Part shown: positions 1 through 27,600 of the stretch, one piece after another
Numbering within the stretch: the first letter of the stretch is position 1
Layout of the letters: the number at the start of each line of letters is the position of its first letter
DNA from: Allolobophora icterica
Lineage: Eukaryota > Annelida > Clitellata > Crassiclitellata > Lumbricidae
Length of the DNA stretch: 64,000 nucleotides
Direction of reading: 5' to 3'
NCBI GenBank assembly: GCA_963556255.1
Contig: OY744607.1
Location: 5,797,319-5,861,318, forward strand
Made by a program: the position numbers and the translations under genes
Notes under the pieces: generated by a model
What the model was told of the DNA's origin: nothing
Databases searched by the model: none
The model's input: only the letters and a program-made list of their open reading frames with translations

Positions 1-317
1 CATCGCTGAAAATGATTGTTCACATCTGTACGTGCTCCGAAAACGGCATATGTAACGTTGAGCAAACGACCGCAAATGTTCGAATTCATTTGCTGGCAGT
101 ATACGGAAGTGTAAATACGCTGCATAGAGCTTGACGAAAAGTGAACTAAGATTAAAACAAAATAATAGAAAAAAAGAACTTAACTTAACTTAAATCGAAA
201 ATCAAGAAAACAAGGTAATTTAATTTTTTTTTTAAATTTGTGAGTGACTGTCGCGGGCCACATTCAAAGGATTGGCGGGCCACTTTTGGCCCGCGGGCCA
301 CGGTTTGGGAATCACTG
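1..317. mobile_element. Right part of a hAT-type DNA transposon, left end outside the window
   Basis: The stretch ends in the sequence GGTTTGGGAATCACTG, which read in reverse is CAGTGATTCCCAAACC, the usual look of a hAT terminal inverted repeat. Just inside it is GGCCCGCGGGCCAC-type sequence common in such elements. The next eight bases (318-325, CACTAGAG) would be one copy of the target-site duplication. The other copy lies before the window start, so the insertion cannot be verified here. No transposase reading frame is visible in this part. Confidence 0.5.
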
Positions 318-370
318 CACTAGAGGGATTGAAACTTTGACAATGGTGATGATGATGACGATGATGACAG

Positions 371-730
371 TGGTGGTGGTGGTGGTGGTGGTGGTGGTGG
401 TGGTGGTGGTGGTGGTGGTGGTGGTGGTGGTGGTGGTGGTGGTGGTGGTGGTGGTGGTGGTGGTGGTGGTGGTGGTGGTGGTGGTGGTGGTGGTGGTGGT
501 GGTGGTGGTGGTGGTGGTGGTGGTGGTGGTGGTGGTGGTGGTGGTGGTGGTGGTGGTGGTGGTGGTGGTGGTGGTGGTGGTGGTGGTGGTGGTGGTGGTG
601 GTGGTGGTGGTGGTGGTGGTGGTGGTGGTGGTGGTGGTGGTGGTGGTGGTGGTGGTGGTGGTGGTGGTGGTGGTGGTGGTGGTGGTGGTGGTGGTGGTGG
701 TGGTGGTGGTGGTGGTGGTGGTGGTGGTGG
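371..730. repeat. Perfect (GGT)n microsatellite, about 120 units
   Basis: An uninterrupted run of about 360 bases of TGG/GGT. It opens reading frames on both strands (poly-Val, poly-Thr, poly-Pro) that are artefacts of the repeat. A 12-base direct repeat, GGATTGAAACTT, sits on both sides (326-337 and 729-740), so the array lies between two copies of one short sequence. Confidence 0.97.
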
Positions 731-773
731 ATTGAAACTTATAACCCCGGGCAACGCCGGGTAAACCAGCTAG
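729..773 (+). mobile_element. Probable Helitron 3' terminus
   Basis: A GC-rich hairpin (CCCGG, loop GCAACG, CCGGG) is followed after eight bases by CTAG and then T. Helitrons typically end in a short hairpin a few bases upstream of CTRR and insert before T. The adjoining downstream sequence (TACATTATAATATTGC...) matches another repeat copy at about 4,414, so the element appears to have landed in that repeat. I cannot place its 5' TC end; the (GGT)n array may lie inside it. Confidence 0.6.
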
Positions 774-860
774 TACATTATAATATTGCCGGCCTCTGGG
801 GGGAACATAAATCCTGGGGGATATTCCCCCCCAAATGACGTATAGATTAAACACTGATAG
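774..860. repeat. Dispersed repeat with GGGGG-rich palindromic core, copy 1
   Basis: The stretch TACATTATAATATTGCCGGCCTCTGG followed by GGGGGAACATAAATCCTGGGGG and a run of Cs is repeated near 4,411-4,490 with about 80 percent identity by eye. No protein is encoded and the ends are not defined. Confidence 0.55.
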
Positions 861-1724
861 TCCTCTGATGAGGAAGTCCGCAAAAACGGACGACCCCTTC
901 GGTGCGTCAGTGACTATGCAAGACGACACGGTAGGCTACAGTTTGCGAGTGCAACTCTGCAAGTGGTGTTTAATTCGTAGTGGGAGAAATACGTGCGGGA
1001 GGGGTGAAGTACGTGTTCAGCGAAGATGTGTCCAGTACTGTGGGAGATGGTCAGATGTTTTCGTCATTCCTTCCGAGTCATTAAGCGATTGTTATGGAAA
1101 TAATACCGAATTTTATGTGTAAATATAATTGCGCGCAAACGTTTAATTAAAGGCGATTCCAGGGCGCTGCGAGACATCTTTTCACCTGTGGCCGGTCCCA
1201 GCTGCGGCTGCTGTTGTTATGAACACTTGACCCGCAATACCTTGTGTAGGAGACCTGTGTTGCCGTTATTCACTGTTTGCTAATTTGGCCGCGTCTGTTA
1301 CGCTGCGCGCTTGTAGGTAAGTGGACCGTGTAGCAGGAGAGGCAGACGTCTGTAGGCAAATGCCAGTATCTTCGCGTCTCGGTCACTGATACGTGTGCGG
1401 GTAGCTGCAAGATCTAAGAGTGATGGATTATATTTGTCGATGCTTTGATGTCGCTGTACAACGAAGTTTACGAGGCAACGCGTAGGTACAACGAACTGGT
1501 GAAGACGCTGACGCCGAGGCTGGAGGTTCTGGTGATGTAACGAAACTGAACTGAGAAGAGAATTGCTGCTAAAGAATTCGCCTGCAAGCCAGCGCAGTGC
1601 TGACTATAGCGTTCGATTGTGATCAACTGTTACGGTCGATAACCGCCGATCTGAGACTGACCAGTTTCTCCTATGTGACTGACTGACAGACTGATATTAT
1701 CGTCTGTACGTCAATTTTTCTCTC
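861..1724. other. No recognisable gene; possible 5' non-coding exon of the channel gene
   Basis: I see no convincing coding sequence. A 95-codon open frame (835-1122) has no recognisable domain and starts in repeat DNA. A strong donor-like sequence, TAG/GTAAGTGG, begins its intron at 1317. It could end a 5' untranslated exon spliced to the acceptor at 2420 just before the channel start codon. This is a guess from the splice-site match only. Confidence 0.25.
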
Positions 1725-2417
1725 GTCCATCCATCCATCCATCCGTCCGTCCGTCCGTCCGTCCGTCCGTCCGTCCGTCCGTCCGTCCGTCCGTCCGTCC
1801 GTCCGTCCGTCCGTCCATCCATACATCCATCCATCCATCCATCCATCCATCCATCCATACATCCATCCATCCATCCATCCATCCATCCATCCATCCATCC
1901 ATCCATACATCCATCCATCCATCCATCGATCCATATATCCATCCATCCATCCATCCATCCATCCATCCATCCATCCATCCATCCATCCATCCATCCATCC
2001 ATCCATCCATCCATCCATCCATCCATCCATCCATCCATCCATCCATCCATCCATCCATCCATCCATCCATCCATCCATCCATCCATACATACATCCATAC
2101 ATCCATACATCCATCCATCCATCCATCCATCCATCCATCCATCCATCCATCCATCCATCCATCCATCCATCCATCCATCCATCCATCCATCCATCCATCC
2201 ATCCATCCATACATCCATACATCCATCCATCCATCCATCCATCCATCCATCCATACATCCATCCATCCATCCATCCATCCATCCATCCATCCATCCATCC
2301 ATCCATCCATCCATCCATCCATCCATCCATCCATCCATCCATACATCCATCCATCCATCCATCCATCCATACATCCATCCATCCATCCATCCATCCATCC
2401 ATTCATCCATCCATCTC
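1725..2417. repeat. (CCAT)n tract with an internal (CCGT)n block
   Basis: About 690 bases of CCAT repeats with scattered CATA variants, and a block of CCGT repeats at about 1743-1815. It ends within a few bases of a CTCCAG acceptor-like site at 2415-2420, directly upstream of the first channel exon. The long Met-Asp-Gly-Trp frames on the minus strand are repeat artefacts. Confidence 0.97.
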
Positions 2418-2443
2418 CAGATTCTGAGCCTTTGACGATAGCA

Positions 2444-18049
<15,606 letters not shown>

Positions 18050-18248
18050 AGTCTTAAATACTTTTACTTATAACATTACATTGGTGCATTGTTAAACAAA
18101 CATATTAAGAACTAAACAGATTTGACGGTTACTGACATTTGGTCACCAAGGCAATATCATTATCCTCTTCTGAAAACGGTCATGAAAAGAGAAACCAAGG
18201 AAAACACAAATAAGGTAAGAAAGGCTCTGTGGTATTATTATTTGGTAT

Positions 18249-18254
18249 AATAAA
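18249..18254 (+). terminator. Candidate polyadenylation signal of the channel gene
   Basis: AATAAA 200 bases after the stop codon, the first canonical signal on this strand. Confidence 0.5.
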
Positions 18255-18430
18255 ACTGTTTGTTTTGCATATCGACAGCCTCAAAATGACTTTATGTATT
18301 TGAGTTTTGCACTAGTCTAATGAAAACTTTAACACTACAGTTACCAGAAATTATTTGCCTTGTTAGTTTGTGTGTACTTCAGATCCCTTTGGGAACTAGA
18401 AAAAATTACCAAGAGAATACAAACACTTTT

Positions 18431-19426
<996 letters not shown>

Positions 19427-19717
19427 TCACTTTTCAACTATGCAATCTGTTTCGCAGGAGGAAGCTTCTTGCTTCCTTTCCTGCAATTGTTCTCCACTGC
19501 CAATGTCCAAATATTCTTCGCAGTCAGCTGGCCACTTGACTTCTATTCCGCAAGCATCATCATTTCCACCTTTACGTGCGTCGCAGCTATTACCACTGGA
19601 AGCTTCTGTCGAACCAGAGTCTTGATTAGCCACCATCTCACCTGCGCTCCATTCATCCCCCTTAATATCAAGTGTTGGCTCTTCCATCTTCATCGATTCC
19701 TCCTCATCAAATTGTCC
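19427..19717 (-). CDS. CANX: Calnexin exon 19: cytosolic tail and stop
   Basis: 96 residues after [23 protein letters not shown], then an acidic, Ser/Gly/Cys-containing tail ending CETDCIVEK and TGA. Five cysteines in the cytosolic tail are unusual for the family. Vertebrate calnexins end in RKPRRE; there is no such basic end here. Confidence 0.9.
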   Translation of the reverse strand, partial: GQFDEEESMKMEEPTLDIKGDEWSAGEMVANQDSGSTEASSGNSCDARKGGNDDACGIEVKWPADCEEYLDIGSGEQLQERKQEASSCETDCIVEK

Positions 19718-22700
19718 CTGAAGATAAAACGTAACGAGTGGACAAAAATAACAGGTAGGTTTCTGACCACTGCTCATAAAATCACCTGTCCGTATAATGA
19801 AAAACATGTCATTAGGAAAAATACAGGTAAAGATACACCGCTGTTCACCCACCGTTATTACCGCCGTGCAATCACCGTTAATTGCCTCACACTCCTCTAT
19901 TTATCACCCCAGTCCAAACTGAAGTCTCACCTCTTCAAGAATTCCTATCATAATCCATCTGATCCTCCCCTTCCAAGCTTTCTCATCCTCAACAAAACCA
20001 ACCTAAGCAGCTTCTCCCACTCCTGTCTCGTTTCTTTGGCAACTGGACTTGGACCTTTCGACATCTCAGACACGAAGCAGTGCTCGTGAATAAGTTGGAG
20101 CCCTGTGGTTATCGTTAGAGCAGCACTTCGGAAGTTTGGAGTTTACGATTACAATTAAGGACCACTGCCCTGCCAGCATTTTTATGGGCAATAGATGGTC
20201 CCATATGAGAATATGGGTCCTATATGGGCTCCATGTAGGCATGCTGGGAGGGTATCTGCTGTAATCAGGTATGATACAGTTGCCCATTGCCTCAACCAAC
20301 GCATATCCCATGTAACGTGGACCACACAAGTTCAAACTTCGTCATAGTGTACTCTGCTAGCATATCCGTGAGCATAAGATGGGACCCATATGGGTTGTAT
20401 ATCTACGAATCCCATAAGAGAATATGGGTTCTACATGGGCTCCAATGGACAGAGTAGCGTCCTTCAGCAACATGTACGTTTCCTTATCATCCATTCTTTG
20501 ATACTCCATCATTCATCCGACCTGCTTCCTAATTCTCAGGCAATGACAATAATAACTGACCAATTGCTTCAGCGCTTCAGTGCCATACCTTCCATGGCAC
20601 TTTTGCTCTGCCAGAAATTGATGAGATCTATGCCAGCTGTTCTTAAAGTGGTGGTCCGCGGACCGCCGTCGGTCCGCGGTGCTCTGGACGCCGGTCCGTG
20701 AAACAGTCCTCAAAAAGTTAAAAATTCATAATTTTTCAACTTTTTTGCGAAAATATATAATATTTCAAACGTATTTTGATTAAAATCCGCAACTTAAGTA
20801 CCAAAACCCATGAATCACCATACTTTATGACATTATGTACGTATCCCGCAGGTTGTGATCCCGCGCTTGCCGTTAGTGGTCCGCGAGAAACAATAAAAAG
20901 ATGGTGCCGGTCCCTAGCTTTAAAATGTTTAAGAACCACTGATCTATGCAACAGTTCCAGTGGAGTTTATAATTTTCTCTGGGCATATTTTCGGTTTAGA
21001 GGGATCAATGAAAACAATAAACAAATAAATAATAATAAACATTACAATGAAGATCCTTTCAAAGTGACTGCATTCTTTAGATGGATTGAAGCATCACAAT
21101 GCGCACAAATAGGACAAGTGCAGCTAAACGCTGAAAAGAAATACAGGAACCTAGAACCTCATTATTACACAATGTTTTGGAGCCAGACCACAAGAACCTT
21201 ATTATCACAAGGTTTCATAGTAATGAGGCTTTATTTTTCTAAAGCCACATTAAATTTGGATCCACATCCGCAAATGCACTATGTCACGATTCGCATTTTA
21301 GATCCACACCTGCAACTGCACTATATCAGAATTTGCGTTGCACTGAGATGCGTGTCAAGGAGGCTCTATGTTCAGTCATGCAACAAGTCATTAGAAATGC
21401 TACAGGCTACTTACAAAGGTGTTATATGCTTGCACACAGCAGAAGACAATGACAATGATTCCTGGGACAATGACAAGAACAGCGATGACCGACCACAGGT
21501 ACGGCTGGTCCTCAGCTGCATCGACCACGGTCCGGATGAATCCAGGACCCTGCGTAGAACATAAATGCAGACAATTCAAGTCGTTTCATTCCAGATTTAA
21601 TTGGAGCAATAAAACACACTGTGACATTATCAGCACAGCATTTAAATTCTTTATTCCAGTGGTCAGGCAAAAAGAAGAAAAGATGAGTCCCTTAACCTCT
21701 TCGCTGCGGAGGACGAGTATGTCTCGTCATGGAAATGCTATTGCCATACGCGAAGGACGAGTATGTCTCGTCATCGAAATTATAGGTACCCATTTGATGC
21801 CCTGGTCATATACCACACATAAATACATACATATATACATACATACATACACGCAAGCATACATACATACATACATGCATGCATATGCACATACATACAT
21901 ACATACATACATACATACATACATACATACATGCAAACATACACACATACATATATACATACATCATGCATAATATACATATATAGTAATATACATACAA
22001 ACATATATACATACATGCATGATATACATGTATACATATATAGCTACATATATACATGTACATATACATACATACATACATACATACATACATGCATATA
22101 TACATACATACATATATACGTACATACATATATACACGGATACATATATACACGGATACATATATACATACATATTTACATACATATATACATATATACA
22201 TACATATATACATATATGCATACATACATACATATATACGTACGTACATACATACATCCATCCATATATACATGCATACATGGATACATACATACAAACA
22301 TACATACATGACGCACACGGGATTACAAGGCCGTCGCAGCGAAGGGGTTAAGCTAGCCTGAGAGGCAGCCATGGATATGAAGTGTTAGTGACTTCATATC
22401 TCTCAATCTCAGCATGTCAGGGCAGGTGGCCAGTCCTCTCCCTCGCCGTCTCATCTTCTCACCAATAGTGTACGGGCAGTGTACCCATTATAGCTGAGTT
22501 GGCAAGGTGCACAGGTGGAGCAGAAATCTCTAAAATATTTCTGCTCTGGCAGTGTCTGAAAGTCCACCACACTAACCATTGTGCACCCCAATGGTCAAAT
22601 TAAATTTAAATTATATACATATTTAAATACATTTCACTCTTGGTATCAATGGTAAGGTATATCTTAAATGTATATCTTAGATACTTTTTTTTATTCAGGA

Positions 22701-24641
22701 TGTACCTATGCACGGACAAAGTAAAGAAATGCATATTATAAATACAATAATTACAATACACCAATTAATTAAGCAAGATGAATAGATTCGCTTACAAAGC
22801 AAAACAATAAAGACTTTCAGCTGCTTTATATATCAGAAAGTTCACTTTGACGATGTCTTGAATTTGAGATATAGACACAGGTGGCTCGGTTAAACACCAA
22901 TGGTTTCATAATTTTTTAAATTGTTATTATCAATTAGCAAATTTTATCATGCCAACGTACAGTGCATGAGGCATCAATTTCAGGTGCACCAAAACCATGC
23001 CACAAACAGGTAAATACCCAGGAAATCATCCCACCAAGACAGAGAGACAGCCTACTGAGGAAACCAATTTGAGCTGGATAGGTCTAAAGTAGAGATAACG
23101 ATAACACATGTACAGTGTAACCGAGCAGAACAAAATGATACAGGGAGGGAATTCTGAAACATAGGTCCAGCAACTGAAAAAGTTTCTTAATCAACAGCAG
23201 TTCTAGTTTTAGGCATGACCAAAGAAATCAATACATCAATCAATTTTTTATTGAACCCATTTTTCAAGGTACAAGGCATTACAACATAACATAACTATAC
23301 AGGCAACAATAAGAGACCCAGAAGGGTTCAACACTCCTAAGAAGGGTCACCTATGATAACATTTCAACATAGTGTTGGTGGCAGCAATGCAGACAATGCC
23401 TACATCAAAAATAACAAATAATGTTATTTGAAATGTAAATAAATCTAATCAAATAATCTTAACTAGCTATAAGCACGAATTCAAATTAAGGTAAGTAAAC
23501 AATCAATTTTCTTTAATTAAGAACGCACGAATCGACTGTTTAACCTTTAGTGGATGAGGGGCCTGGTGTATACTAATCTTGAGGAAATGCCAAATTGAGG
23601 AAATGCCAAATTATGGATCCCATAGATTTTATAGAGAAACCACAAGTGTTCGTATAAGCATATAGGGGCCTACAGCACGATTGGAGTTTGAGCTTCTCGC
23701 TGAATAAGGGTGGATATCCAAACCTGACTGAAAGAAACGCTCAAAGCTTACTGGCAGTGAACCATGCACATAGCAGTACATGAAAAGGCCAGTCTGAAAC
23801 ATGCGAATCTGTTCTGTTGTCACCATTTTACAGTTCGAAAATAAGGGTCCTGTATGCATTTTCGGAGGATTCTTTGCTGAACAGGAAGCCAGTGCAGTAG
23901 GGGTTAAGTGCTCATATTCTAATGTAATGACTCGAACCAAAAGAAACTGAATTCTCTTGAACTTCAGCAAATTTCAGAACAGAAATAATGCCATGCAGGT
24001 AATGATAAACATGCCTGTCATATATACCTTAAGTACACAGTAAGTATAAAATAAGTATACTCCAAGTAACTCAGAAAAATGGAGCAAGGCTTGTTAGTAG
24101 TATACTAACTGCATACTTTGGGCAGGTGTAGAATTAATCTTACATGATGTGACTCCACGATTTATAAAATGTTGGATGCATATAATGCTGTACTTTTGGC
24201 AGATGAAGAATTAACCTTATAAGATGCAATTTCAGGATGCATGACATTTCAAGGCAGCAATTAATTATTCTCAGCCAACCTGTTCCTCAGGTTCTTTCAT
24301 TTCTTTTGCCATTTTGAGGAACCAGCTGTCTGCGGCCCATTTGTCTGCCACCGGCTTGTCGTCTGTGATGATGAAATTATCGAAGAGAATGTTCTTTGAT
24401 ACAGACCACAACTCCAATCCAATCGCAGCCTGGCTCAGTCAAACAACACAGAAGTCATTACGTCTACTACTTAAATATTAATTAATTAATGTATTGATTA
24501 GATGGTAGGTTCACTACTTACATAATTAATTAGTTATTGGACTGATTAGAATGGTAGGATGACTGTTTTTATAGTTTCTGACCAACTAGTTAATGTCTTT
24601 TCAGCATTAATTAAATATTGTAACACTGTGTGCATCCATAA

Positions 24642-24694
<53 letters not shown>

Positions 24695-27600
24695 TATATA
24701 TATCTGGACTTTTCTAAAACATATTTTAGGAACTCCTCAAAGTGTTTATTGTTCATGTTATCTGTGTGGTTTGCAATTATTTTCGATGAAAAAGACTGTC
24801 GAACGATTATGAAAGTCAAAATTGAAAACCCATACAAATTCATTTTATAAATGGCGCAATTTATTACAGTTTTGACCATCTTGAAGTTCCATGCTGATAC
24901 CATCTGTGAATAAGCTGGTTCAAAGGACTTTGCTGTTTTGGGTGCTGTAGAAATCTTGAGATTATGATTACAATTAAGCAGAAGTTTGCATCATGTGATA
25001 CTGGCTCTGATGACTTTTGTTCGTGAATCAATTAAATTGATTCATTCCAGCATTCACTATTCATTCGTTAATAGTAGGGTTAAATGATATTGACAAAATT
25101 TACTATTGCCATCATTTTGAAAGGGTGTAGATCTTCAAAATATTTCGGGTTTGGTAGCATTTTCGGTCGCCATTCTCCCTAAAACAAACAAAATATCTGC
25201 GCATTCAAACAGCCTCCAAAACAAAGACATATTTTTATGATATTGTTAAACACTAGTAGGCCCTAATTAACTATCTGGCAATTAACTAACATACATTAAC
25301 TAAAACATGGGTGCCACGTGCTGTGCCAGATTTTGACTTGGTGGGGCTCTTGGAGGCCCCTTGTTAAAAAATTACACCAGAAGATCTTACAAAACTTGAA
25401 AACATATAGGATCTACATCTGGACCGCCGATGATTTTTTTCTGGCCCGCGGCTGTATGCCTAAAGACTAAAAAATTTGAGAATAAGTGTTCGATTTTTTT
25501 TTAATTTTTCACAGTCAATACCAAATACATAGAGTTTTTGACTGTTTCTATGTTAAAAGATTTAGTTTTGCAAAATTATCTCACCGAGGCGACCGAGCCT
25601 CGATCCCTACCACATTTTGCTCAGGAGCCTTCGACACCTTGGACCGCCACTTGCTGGAAAGTAATACCACTGGCCCGCCACTGAAAAAGGTTTGACAACC
25701 CTGATCTACACCTTTTAATTTTATTTAACAGCAAGGCATTTAAAGTGAGAAATTCAAATTATTTTCAAATGAATACATTTACTCAGGCAAGATGGAATAT
25801 GCTACACAATCCATTTCAAAAGGTTCTACATAATATACACACACACATATATATACATATATATGTATATACATATATATATACATTTATATACATATAT
25901 ACATATACAGTACACATAAAATTTAAAAAGCCCCAAAATGCTGAATTTTTTAGGCCCCTGTAGAGTGTGAGGCCCTAAGCTGTAGCCTGTTTAGCTTATA
26001 CCTAAATGCGGCACTGGCTATGTGAAGAGGTTAATTTTTTAGGTGTGGGAATAAGGGATTGAGGAACTTCTCTCTACTGCTTCCGACAAACATCTTCAGA
26101 AAGTAAGTTAATCTCACTTCTACTCCCCTTGCTGTCAACCACAAAACACCCCACAACTAATGCCTAATCGTACAATAATCAAACCACATAAGCACCGACT
26201 TGTTAGTGGATTGCTTATAATGGTAAAATTAGAAAGACATAAACACTAACTTTGTAGTGTGGATTGGCAATCACTGGACGTTCCCAGGGACCTTTATACT
26301 TGGGATTCGTATACATGGCTGGCGTCCACTGACCACATCCAACAACACACCTGGGGTTTCCTGCAAGTTAATATCACAGGAAAAATCATTAGCAGCTTGA
26401 TAAGAAATGACTGATACTCAAGGTTAAAAGTTTTGGCACAAGATTTTTATACTTGTAAAAAAATCCTGCGAAAAACTTAAAGAAAAGTTTCTCCTAAATT
26501 TTCAAAGGTACTTTGATATATTTCACAATGAGTCGAAATAAATAAAAATGATTCACTTTTGAGATATGAAAGTTAAAAACAAAACAAAAACAGTAACTGA
26601 TTAGGAGTCATCTATAGATCTGCTAAAATAATGATACTGATTAGTAATTGTATATTATTTCATTTGCAAAGTATTATGGCTAACACTTCATCTGTAAATA
26701 TTTCAGCTTCTATCCATCTTTCAAACACAAATATGTCGTGTGAAACTGATATTTCATAGTCAAGCCAGTCAATGCCTAAGAGATAGTGCAATTGCTGTAT
26801 TCCGAACTGAAAGATTTCTTCTGTGTTACCAGAACTATTGTTGATCGAAACGTGTAACAAAAACGAGCTACTACCTTAGCAAAAACATCGCAAAATCATT
26901 ATGCATTTCAAAAGCATTACAGAAGGTATTTGCACATACTGATAAGTGGAGGTTCCCATTCTCCACGGCGAGAATCCCTGCGAAAGAATCAAAATTCACT
27001 TGTTGTAGCGATGAAGAGCTTACCCCGAGAAGCAGCCATGGGTATAAAGCATAGCAACTTCATATTCCTTAACCTCGGCTTATCAAGGCGGGTGGCCATC
27101 AGTCCTCTTTCTGACCGATCTTTGCACCAACAATGTGCGGTCAGTGTACTCATTTTATAGCTAGGAGCACAAATGGAGCAGAAATCTCGAAACATCTTTC
27201 TGCCATGGGGGGGGGGGGGAATTGAACCACCACCTTTTGTTGATGGTACATAATTCTAACCAACAGACTGTTAAGCATTCCATAAAGAAGTTGTACAGTG
27301 TACATCTTTATGCAACAAACATTACTAGGAGAAACTGAGAAAGGTCACATATTAAGATTACATGCAAGCCTCAATTGCGTTCGGGAAAGACAGCTACAAC
27401 CTAGTGTCGTCCGGAAAGACTCAGCGTGATGCATAGAACATTCAGTGCATCTGGCCCAACGGTTTGGAGTGCGGTTCCCGTCAAACGCTGTGTTCCAGAA
27501 CTTTCTATCGAAAGCTTCAGTAAGAAATTAAAGAGTTACTTGTTCACATTATCTGACTAAGTCGAGGTGCTTACTAGCGCATATGCAGTGTATTTAGTTA

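Noticed and set aside
850..905. Hammerhead-ribozyme-like CTGATGAG followed by a GTCCG...CGGAC hairpin
   Set aside because: The required CGAAAC after stem II is absent (GACCCC instead) and no stem III with a cleavage site can be drawn; likely chance.
244..929. Long poly-Val, poly-Thr and poly-Pro open frames
   Set aside because: They are translations of the (GGT)n array in different frames, with no domain or gene context.
19469..20089. 206-codon plus-strand frame over the calnexin last exon
   Set aside because: Its first part is antisense to a calnexin exon, and its last part is a LINE remnant; not a gene.
21727..22372. Tyr/His/Thr- and Met/Tyr/Val/Cys-rich frames
   Set aside because: Artefacts of ATAC repeats; the same occurs at 55567-56065 and 60602-60893.
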